A stretch of 64,000 nucleotides of DNA from CAVWNR01 sp963756525. Lineage in GTDB: Bacteria > Actinomycetota > Actinomycetes > Mycobacteriales > Jatrophihabitantaceae. The position numbers and the translations under genes are program-made. The notes beneath the pieces are model-generated. The model was not told the origin of the DNA. It searched no databases and worked only from the letters and a program-made list of their open reading frames with translations. The stretch's first letter is position 1. The number at the start of each line of letters is the position of its first letter. The DNA lies in NCBI GenBank assembly GCA_963756525.1, contig CAVWNR010000006.1:236531-300530 (forward strand), in the 5' to 3' direction. Shown piece by piece: positions 26,817-34,587 of this stretch.

Positions 26817-28127
26817 GTGCCTCGCACCGCCACGTTGCCCAGCCCGGCTTTCGAACTCGCGCACCACACACTCCGCAACGGGCTGCGGGTCGTCGTCTCG
26901 CCGGACCGCTCCGCGCCGGTCATCGGCGTCGCGGTGCTCTACGACGTCGGCATCCGCTCCGAGCCGGAAGGGCGCACCGGCTTCGCGCACTTGTTCGAGC
27001 ACCTGATGTTTCAGGGATCGGCGAACCTGGAGAAGCTCGCGCACTTCCGCTACGTCCAATCCAGCGGCGGCACGTTCAACGGCAGTACCCATCTGGACTA
27101 CACCAACTACTTCGAGGCGCTGCCGTCCAACGCGCTCGAACGCGCGCTCTTCCTCGAAGCCGACCGGATGCTCTCCCCGCGCATCACCGAGGAGAACCTG
27201 GCCAATCAGATCGCGGTAGTCAAGGAGGAGATCCGGGTCAACGTGCTCAACCGGCCCTACGGCGGGTTCCCGTGGCTGGAGCTGCCGCCGGTGCTCTTCG
27301 ACACGTTCCCCAACGCACACAACGGCTATGGCGACTTCGTGGACCTCGAGAGCGCGACCGTCGACGACGCCGCGGACTTCTTTCACCGCTACTACGCCCC
27401 GGCCAACGCGGTCCTCGCGGTCGCCGGCGACCTGGACGCCGACGAGACGCTCGCGCTGGTCGAGAAGCACTTCGGTCACATTCCGACGCGGCCCGCACCG
27501 ACCCGGCCGGACTTCGGCGAACCGCCGCTGGCGGCCGAACGGCGTGCGTCCGCGACCGACCAGCACGCGCCCGTCCCGGCCGTGGCGATCGGTTACCGCG
27601 TGCCCGATCCGGTGCGCGCGCTCGATGCCCATCTCGCGCACGTGCTGCTGGCCGAGGTGCTCACCGACGGCGACGCGTCACGGCTGCAGCGCCGGCTGGT
27701 CCAGCGCGACCGCCTGGTCACCGACGTCTCCGCCTACCTCGGCCAGTTCGGCGACCCGTTCGACGAACGCGACCCAACGGCGTTCACCATCAGCGCGCAC
27801 TACCCGGACGCCGGCTCGCTCGAGCGCATCCTCGAAGCCACCGACGACGAGCTGGCGCACGTCGCCGCGGACGGCCTTGACCCGGGCGAGCTCGACCGGG
27901 TGCGCAGCCGGCTGGCGGGCACGCTGCTCCGTCAGGTCGATCCGGTGCTCTCCCGCACGCTCGACTTCGCCAAGCTGGAGCTGATCTTCGGGCGGGCGGA
28001 GCTCGTCACCGAGTTGCCGGAACTGCTCGCGGCGGTCACCGAGGCTGACGTGGCGAGCGCGGCGGCGCAGCTTCGGCCGGACCGGCGGGCAGTCGTGGAG
28101 CTGATCGCGAAGGGCGGCACCCGATGA
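26817..28127 (+). CDS. M16 family zinc peptidase, catalytic subunit
   Basis: A 436-residue M16B-type peptidase with the inverted zinc motif HxxEH (H58, E61, H62 in FAHLFEHLMFQG) and a downstream glutamate in NQIAVVKEEIR that completes the site. Such proteins work as dimers with a non-catalytic M16 partner, which here is the very next gene. They clear peptides, for example presequence-like or signal fragments. GTG start at 26817. The stop overlaps the ATG of the partner gene, indicating tight stoichiometric coupling. Confidence 0.9.
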   Translation: MPRTATLPSPAFELAHHTLRNGLRVVVSPDRSAPVIGVAVLYDVGIRSEPEGRTGFAHLFEHLMFQGSANLEKLAHFRYVQSSGGTFNGSTHLDYTNYFEALPSNALERALFLEADRMLSPRITEENLANQIAVVKEEIRVNVLNRPYGGFPWLELPPVLFDTFPNAHNGYGDFVDLESATVDDAADFFHRYYAPANAVLAVAGDLDADETLALVEKHFGHIPTRPAPTRPDFGEPPLAAERRASATDQHAPVPAVAIGYRVPDPVRALDAHLAHVLLAEVLTDGDASRLQRRLVQRDRLVTDVSAYLGQFGDPFDERDPTAFTISAHYPDAGSLERILEATDDELAHVAADGLDPGELDRVRSRLAGTLLRQVDPVLSRTLDFAKLELIFGRAELVTELPELLAAVTEADVASAAAQLRPDRRAVVELIAKGGTR

Positions 28128-29503
28128 CCCGCTTTTGGCAGGATGAGGCCGTATACGGTCCCGTCCTGCCAAAAGCGACTGACGAACTGGCCGCCGTTCC
28201 CGCTCTCACCGCGCCGCGCACGGCGCGCAAGCTGGCCAGCGACGAGCGGGTGCTCGACTCCGGGCTGCGGCTGCTGGTCGTCCGCAAGCCCGGCGTGCCG
28301 CTGGCCGAGATCCGCCTGCGGGTGCCGTTCCTCTCCGGCCGCCCGACGCACCCGGCCCGCGCCGCGCTCCTGTCCGACGCGGTGCTCACCGGCACCGACG
28401 AGCTCGACCGCGCCGAGCTGGCCGCGAACGTGCAGGCGCTGGGTGCCGACCTGTCGGTGAGCGTGGACGCCGACCGGCTGCTCTTCTCCGCCGGCGTCAT
28501 CAACGCCAACCTGCGCCGGCTGCTCGAACTGCTGGCCGGCGTGCTCACCGGCGCCGCCTACCCGACCGCGGAGGTCGGTGCCGAGCGCGTCCGGCTGGCC
28601 GAGCGGCTCACCATCGCCCGGTCCCGGGCCGGAACGGTGGCCGGCGAGGCGCTCGCCGCGCGGCTCTACGGTGACCACCCCTACGCCCGCGACCTGCCGC
28701 AGGTCCCCGACGTCGAGGCGGCGACCGCCGCCCAGGTGCGGCGGCTGCACGCCGACCTGGTCCGCCCCGAGGGCGCGAGCCTGGTGGTGGTCGGTGACGT
28801 GTCGCCGGCGCGCACCGCCGACGTCGTCGAAACCGCGCTCGCGCCGTGGACCGGCTCGCCGGCGGCGACCCGCGTGCCGAAGCTCCCGGCCGTCACGCCA
28901 GGGCCGCTGGTCGTGGTCGACCGGCCGGGCTCGGTGCAGTCGTCGCTGCGGTTCGGCGGCGCCGCGTTGCCACGCGACGACGAGCGCTACCCGGCGTTGC
29001 AGCTCGCCAACCTGATCTTCGGCGGCTACTTCTCGTCGCGCTGGAACGAGAACATCCGCGAGGACAAGGGCTACACCTACGGTCCGCACAGCCGCATCGA
29101 GCACAACACGCTCGGCTCGGCGCTGACCCTCGACGCCGACGTCGCGACCGAGGTCACCGCGCCGGCGCTGCTGGAAACCCTTTACGAACTCGGCAAGATC
29201 TCCTCGCTCCCAGTCACCGAGGACGAGCTCACCTCGGTCCGGCAGTACGCCATCGGCTCGCTCGCGCTCTCGGTCGCCACCCAGGCCGGGCTCGCCTCGA
29301 CGCTCGCGGCACTCGCCGGCGTCGGCCTCGACGCCCAGTGGCTGCTGGAGCACCCGCGCCGGCTGGCCAAGGTCGGCGTGGACGAGGTGAGCGCGGCCGC
29401 CGCGGAGTTCTTCGCACCGGCACGGCTGGTCGCCGTCGCGGTCGGCGACGCGGCGCAGATCGCCGAGCCGCTCGCCCGGCTGGTGCCGACCACCGAGGGG
29501 TGA
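28124..29503 (+). CDS. M16 family peptidase-like protein, non-catalytic partner
   Basis: A 459-residue M16-fold protein lacking the HxxEH zinc motif. It retains the arginine/tyrosine pair typical of the R/Y-type partner (NENIREDKGYTYG), so it is probably the substrate-holding half of a heterodimer with the catalytic subunit upstream. ATG 28124 overlaps the upstream TGA (ATGA). The first 15 residues are encoded by a 46-bp near-perfect palindrome and have no family resemblance, which suggests an insertion or exaptation at the 5' end. The stop overlaps the nudC start (GTGA). Confidence 0.88.
   Translation: MTRFWQDEAVYGPVLPKATDELAAVPALTAPRTARKLASDERVLDSGLRLLVVRKPGVPLAEIRLRVPFLSGRPTHPARAALLSDAVLTGTDELDRAELAANVQALGADLSVSVDADRLLFSAGVINANLRRLLELLAGVLTGAAYPTAEVGAERVRLAERLTIARSRAGTVAGEALAARLYGDHPYARDLPQVPDVEAATAAQVRRLHADLVRPEGASLVVVGDVSPARTADVVETALAPWTGSPAATRVPKLPAVTPGPLVVVDRPGSVQSSLRFGGAALPRDDERYPALQLANLIFGGYFSSRWNENIREDKGYTYGPHSRIEHNTLGSALTLDADVATEVTAPALLETLYELGKISSLPVTEDELTSVRQYAIGSLALSVATQAGLASTLAALAGVGLDAQWLLEHPRRLAKVGVDEVSAAAAEFFAPARLVAVAVGDAAQIAEPLARLVPTTEG
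28131..28176. repeat. 46-bp near-perfect palindrome at a translational coupling point
   Basis: Outer arms GCTTTTGGCAGGA (28131-28143) and TCCTGCCAAAAGC (28164-28176) are exact complements, and the centre is the perfect decamer CCGTATACGG (28149-28158). Only three base pairs of 23 fail, and two of those would be G-U pairs in RNA. It lies entirely within codons 3-18 of the second M16 gene. This could be a dispersed palindromic repeat or an operator; no second copy is seen in the window. Confidence 0.85.
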
Positions 29504-30405
29504 CGGTGCCCGACCGCCTCTGCCTGGCCGCCGCCGGCTACGACCGGTCGGCGCACCGCCGCGGTGACCCTGAGTGGCTCGCCGCGGCCTGGACGCGCGC
29601 CCGGGTGATCCCGGTCAGTCCCGAGGCGACGGTGCCGGTACAGCGTGGTGACGGCGCGGTGCGGCTGGCGCTGGCCGACGCGGCCGAGGTCGACTCCGCG
29701 GGCCCGCGGCGGTTCCTCGGCCTGGTCGACGACCTGCCCTACTTCGCGGTGACCGTGCCGGCGGGGGAGGGCTGGGCCAACCTGCGCCAGGTCGGCGCCG
29801 CCGTGGACGACCTGCAGGCGGGGCTGCTCACCGCGGCGGTCGCGCTGGAGCAGTGGCACGGGCGGCACACCCACTGCCCGCGCTGCGGCGCGCCGACCGT
29901 CGAGGCCCAGGCCGGATGGATCCGCCGCTGCCCGGCCGACGACAGCGACCACTTCCCGCGCACCGACCCTGCGGTGATCATGGTGGTGCACGACGGCGGC
30001 GACCTCTGCCTGCTCGGTCGCGGCCGGGAGTGGAACCCCGGCCGGTTCTCCACCCTGGCCGGGTTCGTCGAGCCGGGCGAGTCGCTCGAGGCCGCGGTCG
30101 CGCGCGAGGTGCACGAGGAGGTCGACGTCGAGGTGCGCGACGTCCGCTACGTCGCGAGCCAGCCGTGGCCGTTCCCGTCCTCGCTGATGGTCGGCTTTTC
30201 CGCGCGCGCGGACGACGGGCCGATCCACCTCGACCCGGTCGAGATGGCCGAGGCCGGCTGGTTCACCCGCGCCGAGGTCGAGCGGGCCCGGGCCTGGACC
30301 GACACCCGCGGCGACCCCGATCCGGGCGCGCGGCTGCGCGGCATCTCGCCGGTGCTGTCGATCTCGCGTTACCTCATCGACCACTGGCTGGACGGCACGC
30401 TGTAG
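29500..30405 (+). CDS. nudC: NudC: NAD(H) pyrophosphatase / RNA deNADding enzyme
   Basis: A 301-residue protein. It has the zinc-ribbon start CPRCG (C126, C129) and C144, then a Nudix box GFVEPGE...REVHEE (188-207), and the NudC signature SQPWPFPSS (220-228) that distinguishes NADH pyrophosphatases. It cleaves NAD(H) and removes NAD caps from RNA. The fourth zinc Cys is absent; D147 or H151 may replace it. GTG 29500 overlaps the upstream TGA; a second GTG at 29506 is possible. Same order as mycobacteria relative to Mrx1 and UvrD2. Confidence 0.9.
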   Translation: MTVPDRLCLAAAGYDRSAHRRGDPEWLAAAWTRARVIPVSPEATVPVQRGDGAVRLALADAAEVDSAGPRRFLGLVDDLPYFAVTVPAGEGWANLRQVGAAVDDLQAGLLTAAVALEQWHGRHTHCPRCGAPTVEAQAGWIRRCPADDSDHFPRTDPAVIMVVHDGGDLCLLGRGREWNPGRFSTLAGFVEPGESLEAAVAREVHEEVDVEVRDVRYVASQPWPFPSSLMVGFSARADDGPIHLDPVEMAEAGWFTRAEVERARAWTDTRGDPDPGARLRGISPVLSISRYLIDHWLDGTL

Positions 30406-30462
30406 CAGCCCGGGTTCCCGCCGATCTTGATACGCGGGGTGCCGGATAGGTCACCGGGGCTA

Positions 30463-31107
30463 TCAAGGTTCGTCGGCTACGGCGGTGATCGCTGGGTGAC
30501 GCGGGTCGTCCAGCCGCACCACGACGTCAGCGAGATCCCCGGGCCGGACTGCGGCATCGTACGCATCGAACGCGGGCAGCGTCCAGGCCTGGTCCGGCAC
30601 GGTGCGGCGCCGCCGGCTCGGCGCGCTGACGGCCAGGTGCACGCTGCGGTCGAAGGGCAGGTCGTGCCAGAGCAGCAGCGCCCCGCTGACGATCATGACT
30701 GCGCCGTCCGGCGCGGTCATCGGCGCGGCCCTGGTGGCGCGGTTCGTCGCCGGGTCGCGCAGCGACGGCAGGTACCGGCCGTCGCCGCCCGGGCCGAGCG
30801 GGTCGAGCACCTCCCGGCGCAGCGCCGCGGTGTCGAGCCAGTCGTGGGCATAGGAGTCGACGTCGGTGCGGCCGTGTTCCAGGCGCAGCGACGCATCGCG
30901 CCAGAACGAGTCGGCGCGCACGCGCAGCGCCGGCCGGCCGGCGAGCCGCAGCGGCTCGACCAGTGCGTCGGCGAGCGCGTGCGCATCGGCGCACGGCGGG
31001 CCGTCAACCGCGACGCGGAGCGGGTGCGGCAGCCGCGCGCCGGCCAGGCGCTGCGCGATCAGTTCCGGCAGCCGGTCGGGATCGGCCGGGACGACGCGGC
31101 GGGTCAC
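30463..31107 (-). CDS. Uridine kinase-like protein with degenerate P-loop
   Basis: A 214-residue protein with the layout of actinobacterial uridine/phosphoribulokinase-like proteins: RVAVDGPP at the first strand, then RADSFWRDASLRLEHGRTDVDSYAHDWLDTAALRREVLDPLGPGG and later IVSGALLLWHDLPFDRSVHL. The Walker A Gly-Lys-Ser/Thr is missing (GPPCADAHALAD), so ATP binding of the usual kind is doubtful. GTG 31107 overlaps the TGA of mrx1 (GTGA), so the two are co-translated. It may be a pseudoenzyme or use another substrate. Confidence 0.7.
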   Translation of the reverse strand: MTRRVVPADPDRLPELIAQRLAGARLPHPLRVAVDGPPCADAHALADALVEPLRLAGRPALRVRADSFWRDASLRLEHGRTDVDSYAHDWLDTAALRREVLDPLGPGGDGRYLPSLRDPATNRATRAAPMTAPDGAVMIVSGALLLWHDLPFDRSVHLAVSAPSRRRRTVPDQAWTLPAFDAYDAAVRPGDLADVVVRLDDPRHPAITAVADEP

Positions 31108-31340
31108 ACCGAGGCGAGCCGGGCCTTGACCTGTTCCACGCTCGGGTTGGTCAGCGCCGTGCCGTCGGGGAAGACCAACGTCGGGACGGTCTGGTTGCCG
31201 CCGTTCACGCCCATCACCAGCTCCGCTGCCCCGTCGTCGCGCTCGATGTCCACCTCGGCGTAGTCGATGCCGGCGCGCTCCAGTCCGGACTTCAGCCGGA
31301 AGCAGTAGCCGCACCAGCTCGTCGTGTACATCGTCAGCAT
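31104..31340 (-). CDS. mrx1: Mycoredoxin-1
   Basis: A 78-residue glutaredoxin-fold protein with CGYC active site (C10-C13) after MYTTSW, followed by the TVP cis-proline segment and a C-terminal DGTALTNPSVEQV. Mycoredoxins reduce mycothiol mixed disulfides in actinobacteria, so its presence implies mycothiol is made. It is divergent from uvrD2, with 107 bases between the starts, and precedes the uridine-kinase-like gene. ATG 31340 is clear. Confidence 0.93.
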   Translation of the reverse strand: MLTMYTTSWCGYCFRLKSGLERAGIDYAEVDIERDDGAAELVMGVNGGNQTVPTLVFPDGTALTNPSVEQVKARLASV

Positions 31341-31447
31341 CGATCGCCCTTCGCGTCCGGGGTGCCCGATGCCTCAACGCGCCGTCCGCCCGTTCGCTTC
31401 CCGACCCGGCCGGCGAAACCGTCGGTGCGCGCTGGCACGATCAGGCG

Positions 31448-33460
31448 GTGACCGTCACCGACCCTGCCGAGGCCGTCCTGGCCGACCTCGATCCGGAGCA
31501 GCAGGCCGCGGCTACCGCCGTCCGCGGCCCGGTCTGCATCCTCGCCGGCGCCGGCACCGGCAAGACCCGGGCGATCACCCACCGCATCGCCTATGCCGTC
31601 CGCTCCGGCGCGGTCCCGGCGGGCCAGCTGCTGGCGGTCACCTTCACCGCGCGCGCCGCGGGTGAGATGCGGGCCCGGCTGCGACGGCTCGGCGCGCCCG
31701 ACGTCCAGGCCCGGACGTTCCACGCCGCGGCGTTGCGGCAACTGACCTATTTCGCGCCCCGGGTGCTCGGCGGCCCGATACCCGAGGTCGTCGACAACCC
31801 GATCCGCCTGGTCAGCGACGCCGCCGCCCGCACCCGGCTGCGTCCCGACCGCGCCGAGCTGCGCGATCTCGCGGCCGAGATCGACTGGGCGAAGGCGGTG
31901 CTCGCGATGCCCGAGGACTATCCGGCGCGGGCCGCCGCGGCCGGCCGCCTGCCGCCCGTCGCGCCGGCCACCGTCTCCGCGGTGTACGCCGAATACGAGG
32001 CGGTCAAGCGGCGCGCCGGCCGGCTGGACTTCGCCGACCTGCTGCTGATCATGGCCGGGGCGCTGGAGGAGTACGCCGACGTCGCCGAGGAGGTGCGCTC
32101 CAGGTACCGGCACTTCGTCGTCGACGAATACCAGGACGTCTCCCCGCTGCAGCAGCGGCTGCTCGCCGCCTGGCTGGGCGGGCGTGCGGACGTCTGCGTG
32201 GTCGGGGACGCCAACCAGACGATCTACTCCTTCGCCGGGGCCACGCCGCAGTACCTGCTCGGCTTCACCCGCCGCTTCCCGGACGCCGTGGTGGTGCGCC
32301 TGCACCGCGACTACCGCTCCACCCCCCAGGTGGTCGAGCTGGCGAACCGGCTCGTCGCGGCGGGGCGCCCGAACGGGCACGGGGCCCGGCTGACGCTGAC
32401 CGGCCAGCGGGCCGACGGGCCGGCGCCGACATTCACCGAGTTCGACGACGAGCCGGCCGAGGCCGCGGCCGTGGCGGCGCAGTGCCGTGCGCTCATCGAC
32501 GCCGGCACACCGGCCGCCGAGATGGCGGTGCTGTTCCGGGTCAACGCGCAGTCGGAGGTGTACGAGCAGGCGCTGGCCAGCCGCGGTGTGCCGTACGTGC
32601 TGCGCGGCGGCGAGCGGTTCTTCGACCGGCCCGAGATCCGCGAGGCCCGGCTGCTGCTGCGCGGTGCCGCCCGCGCCGACGCCGGTGAGTACCCGTTGCC
32701 CGAGGCGGTCCGCGCGGTGCTCGCGAGCGTCGGATGGCACCCCGGCGAGCCGCCACCCGGCGGCGCGGCCCGCGAGCGCTGGGAGTCCCTGGCGGCACTG
32801 GTCAGCCTCGCCGACGACCTGCTCGCGGCCGACCCCGAGGCGCAACTGCCCCAGCTCGTCGCCGAGCTCGACCAGCGCGCCGCGGCGCAGCACGCGCCCA
32901 CCGTCCAAGGGGTCACGCTCGCCTCGCTGCACTCGGCCAAGGGGCTGGAGTGGGACGCGGTCTTCCTGGTGGGGCTGACCGACTCCACCATTCCCATCCA
33001 GCACGCCACCACCGACGAGCAAGTGGCTGAGGAGCGCCGGCTGCTCTACGTCGGCATCACCCGCGCCCGCACGCGGCTGGCGCTCTCCTGGGCGCTGGCG
33101 CGAAGTCCCGGGCAGCGGCGCAGCCGCCGGCCGAGCCGGTTCCTCGACGGCTTGCGGCCCGTCCCGGCCGAGGTTCCGCGCGCTCGGCGCAAGGCGGTCG
33201 CCGTGCCGGCCGGCGACGCGCAGCTGTTCGGCCGGCTGCGGGCCTGGCGCAAGATTCAGGCAGACGCGCAGGGCGTGCCGGCGTATGTTGTCTTCTCCGA
33301 CGCGACGCTCGTCGCGATCGCCGACGCGCAGCCCACCACACGCGAGGCACTGAGCCGGGTGTCAGGTGTCGGCCCGACGAAACTGGACCGCTACGCCGCG
33401 CCGGTGCTCGCCGTGATCGGCGGCGCCGACCCGCAGGCGATCGACCCTGTCGCCGTCTGA
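31448..33460 (+). CDS. uvrD2: UvrD2-type SF1 helicase with C-terminal HRDC domain
   Basis: A 670-residue helicase. Walker A is AGAGTGKT (33-40), motif II DEYQDVSP near 226, GDANQTIYSFAG, and motif VI RLLYVGITRARTRL. The last 75 residues form an HRDC domain (AWRKIQADAQGVPAYVVF...SGVGPTKLDRY). In mycobacterial UvrD2 a tetracysteine zinc module joins helicase and HRDC; no cysteine is present in this linker, so that module is absent here. GTG at 31448. Probable role: 3'-5' unwinding in repair. Downstream is the whiB7 leader. Confidence 0.92.
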   Translation: MTVTDPAEAVLADLDPEQQAAATAVRGPVCILAGAGTGKTRAITHRIAYAVRSGAVPAGQLLAVTFTARAAGEMRARLRRLGAPDVQARTFHAAALRQLTYFAPRVLGGPIPEVVDNPIRLVSDAAARTRLRPDRAELRDLAAEIDWAKAVLAMPEDYPARAAAAGRLPPVAPATVSAVYAEYEAVKRRAGRLDFADLLLIMAGALEEYADVAEEVRSRYRHFVVDEYQDVSPLQQRLLAAWLGGRADVCVVGDANQTIYSFAGATPQYLLGFTRRFPDAVVVRLHRDYRSTPQVVELANRLVAAGRPNGHGARLTLTGQRADGPAPTFTEFDDEPAEAAAVAAQCRALIDAGTPAAEMAVLFRVNAQSEVYEQALASRGVPYVLRGGERFFDRPEIREARLLLRGAARADAGEYPLPEAVRAVLASVGWHPGEPPPGGAARERWESLAALVSLADDLLAADPEAQLPQLVAELDQRAAAQHAPTVQGVTLASLHSAKGLEWDAVFLVGLTDSTIPIQHATTDEQVAEERRLLYVGITRARTRLALSWALARSPGQRRSRRPSRFLDGLRPVPAEVPRARRKAVAVPAGDAQLFGRLRAWRKIQADAQGVPAYVVFSDATLVAIADAQPTTREALSRVSGVGPTKLDRYAAPVLAVIGGADPQAIDPVAV

Positions 33461-33472
33461 CCGGTGTGCGCC

Positions 33473-33490
33473 TAGGGAATTCTCCCTAGC
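33473..33490. promoter_or_regulatory. Inverted repeat upstream of the whiB7 leader
   Basis: CTAGGGA and TCCCTAG (arms of 7, centre ATTC) start 13 bases after the uvrD2 stop. The repeat could be an operator or the stem of a weak terminator; there is no T-tract. Its position upstream of the whiB7 promoter candidate makes a regulatory role plausible. Confidence 0.35.
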
Positions 33491-33510
33491 CAGTCGGGCG
33501 AAAGATAGGG

Positions 33511-33551
33511 AGGTTATTCGATTGCGGCGCGCGATTACGCTCCGATAGCCT
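33511..33551 (+). promoter_or_regulatory. Candidate whiB7 promoter with AT-rich upstream element
   Basis: An AT-rich block (33511-33521, AGGTTATTCGA) lies directly before TTGCGG (33522-33527), and after 17-18 bases comes ATAGCCT (33545-33551). This is the expected arrangement for WhiB7 autoregulation, in which the C-terminal AT-hook contacts an AT-rich site next to the -35 element. The -10 match is poor, so the assignment rests mainly on context. Confidence 0.4.
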
Positions 33552-33617
33552 TTTCAGCACAAGCAGATCGGCCGCGAGCCGATGTGACCAGCCAGAGGAC
33601 GACGAGGAGGTGCCCCG

Positions 33618-33803
33618 ATGCTGATCGATATCACGCCGCAGGGCGCCGTTACGCGTCCGCGCGAGCAGGGCGGCCGGCAGGCGGTTGCCCTGGCGCCGAC
33701 AGCGCCGACCACCGCGCACCGCCTCGTCCCCATGTTCGTCCGTGACCGCGTGGTCCGCTTCGCCGTCAAGCAGGCCGCCCCGCCTCGAGAGGTACATCGC
33801 TGA
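33618..33803 (+). CDS. Leader ORF (uORF) of whiB7
   Basis: A 61-residue frame preceded by a strong GAGGAGGTG Shine-Dalgarno, unusual for chance ORFs. The peptide begins MLIDITPQGAV and is Arg/Pro-rich with late QAAPPREVHR. whiB7 leaders of mycobacteria and Streptomyces carry uORFs whose translation state controls downstream termination. Its TGA sits at the base of a small hairpin (GCTGATCA/TGATCAGC, 33799-33817). Stalled or failing ribosomes would alter folding of the following segment. The peptide itself probably has no function. Confidence 0.65.
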   Translation: MLIDITPQGAVTRPREQGGRQAVALAPTAPTTAHRLVPMFVRDRVVRFAVKQAAPPREVHR

Positions 33804-33830
33804 TCAGCATGATCAGCGCCGGCACCCCTC

Positions 33831-33874
33831 GAGGCCGCGGCTCCCCACAAGGGAACCGCGGCCTCATTGTTTGT
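33831..33874 (+). terminator. Intrinsic terminator/attenuator in the whiB7 leader
   Basis: GAGGCCGCGGCTCC (33831-33844) pairs with GGGAACCGCGGCCTC (33851-33865) and is followed by ATTGTTTGT, an intrinsic terminator 70 bases before whiB7. GCCTCGAG inside the uORF (33782-33789) is complementary to CTCGAGGC (33828-33835), which overlaps the terminator's left arm, so it can act as antiterminator. This fits ribosome-mediated attenuation induced by translation inhibitors. Confidence 0.7.
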
Positions 33875-33943
33875 CCCCGTCCATCGGCATCCGACGTCCA
33901 CCTACGACGGAGGAACACCGACAACGAAGGAGGTGAACCCGAC

Positions 33944-34273
33944 GTGTTGACCAGTTGTCCCAGCGAACCGGACCTGCTAGACGACCCGGCCGCACTGATC
34001 GGGCTCGACCCGATCTCGCCGAACTGTCCCGAGGACCTGCCCTGCCGGGTGCAAGACGCCGACCTCTGGTTCTCCGACAGCCCCGCCCAGCTCGAGCTGG
34101 CCAAGCAGTTCTGCCGGGACTGCCCGGTCCGTCTCGCCTGCCTGACCGGCGCCATCACGCGTCGGGAGCCGTGGGGAGTCTGGGGCGGCGAGATCTTCGA
34201 GCGCGGCGTGATCGTCGCCCGCAAGCGTCCGCGGGGCCGCCCGCGCAAGACCGAGCGCGAGGTCGCCGCATGA
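33944..34273 (+). CDS. whiB7: WhiB7 transcription factor
   Basis: A 109-residue Wbl protein. The Fe-S ligands are C34, C57, C60 and C66, the last three in CxxCx5C, followed by the EPWGVWGGE beta-turn that binds SigA region 4. The basic C-terminus contains RPRGRPRK, an AT-hook, which is specific to WhiB7. It activates intrinsic drug-resistance genes under translation stress and redox imbalance. GTG 33944 is preceded by AAGGAGG at a spacing of about 10. The immediately following TTG is an alternative. Located after uvrD2 as in mycobacteria. Confidence 0.95.
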   Translation: MLTSCPSEPDLLDDPAALIGLDPISPNCPEDLPCRVQDADLWFSDSPAQLELAKQFCRDCPVRLACLTGAITRREPWGVWGGEIFERGVIVARKRPRGRPRKTEREVAA

Positions 34274-34362
34274 TCACTCGATCCGGGCAGCCTGCTCGGC
34301 ATGGGCAGCCCGGCATCGAGACACCGAATCGCACACCCGACATCACCGTAAGGAGCACTGCC

Positions 34363-34533
34363 ATGTACACGCTGAACGAAGCACTGGCCCGCGAGCGAAT
34401 GCAGCACGTGCGCCGCCGCGCCGAACACGCGCGCACGGCCCACGAGCTGCGGTCCGCCCAGCGGTGGCGGTGGCTGCGCCGGGCGCACTCGGCGCAGGCC
34501 CGCAGCACGGCCGACTACGAGCTGGTCGGCTGA
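34363..34533 (+). CDS. Small basic helical protein
   Basis: A 56-residue protein, MYTLNEALARERMQHV at its start, Arg/Ala-rich and predicted fully helical, ending in DYELVG. A TAAGGAG Shine-Dalgarno lies 9 bases upstream. Similar tiny ALARER proteins occur through actinobacteria, but no function is known to me. It shares the ALARER start and helical basic character with the N-terminus of the GNAT protein at 47048. It is followed by a strong hairpin, so it probably ends the whiB7 transcript. Confidence 0.65.
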   Translation: MYTLNEALARERMQHVRRRAEHARTAHELRSAQRWRWLRRAHSAQARSTADYELVG

Positions 34534-34539
34534 TCGCAG

Positions 34540-34578
34540 ACAGCGCGGCCGCTGGACTTGGTCCGGCGGCCGCGCTGT
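34540..34578. terminator. Strong GC hairpin after the small basic protein
   Basis: ACAGCGCGGCCGC (34540-34552) and its exact complement GCGGCCGCGCTGT (34566-34578) form a 13-bp perfect stem with a 13-base loop. It starts 6 bases after the stop codon. There is no T-tract, which is common in actinobacterial terminators. Confidence 0.6.
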
Positions 34579-34587
34579 GATGTGAGG

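Noticed and set aside
25388..26923. A 511-codon minus-strand frame opposite the M20 peptidase
   Set aside because: Antisense shadow; the plus strand has full M20 metal ligands and the adnB overlap.
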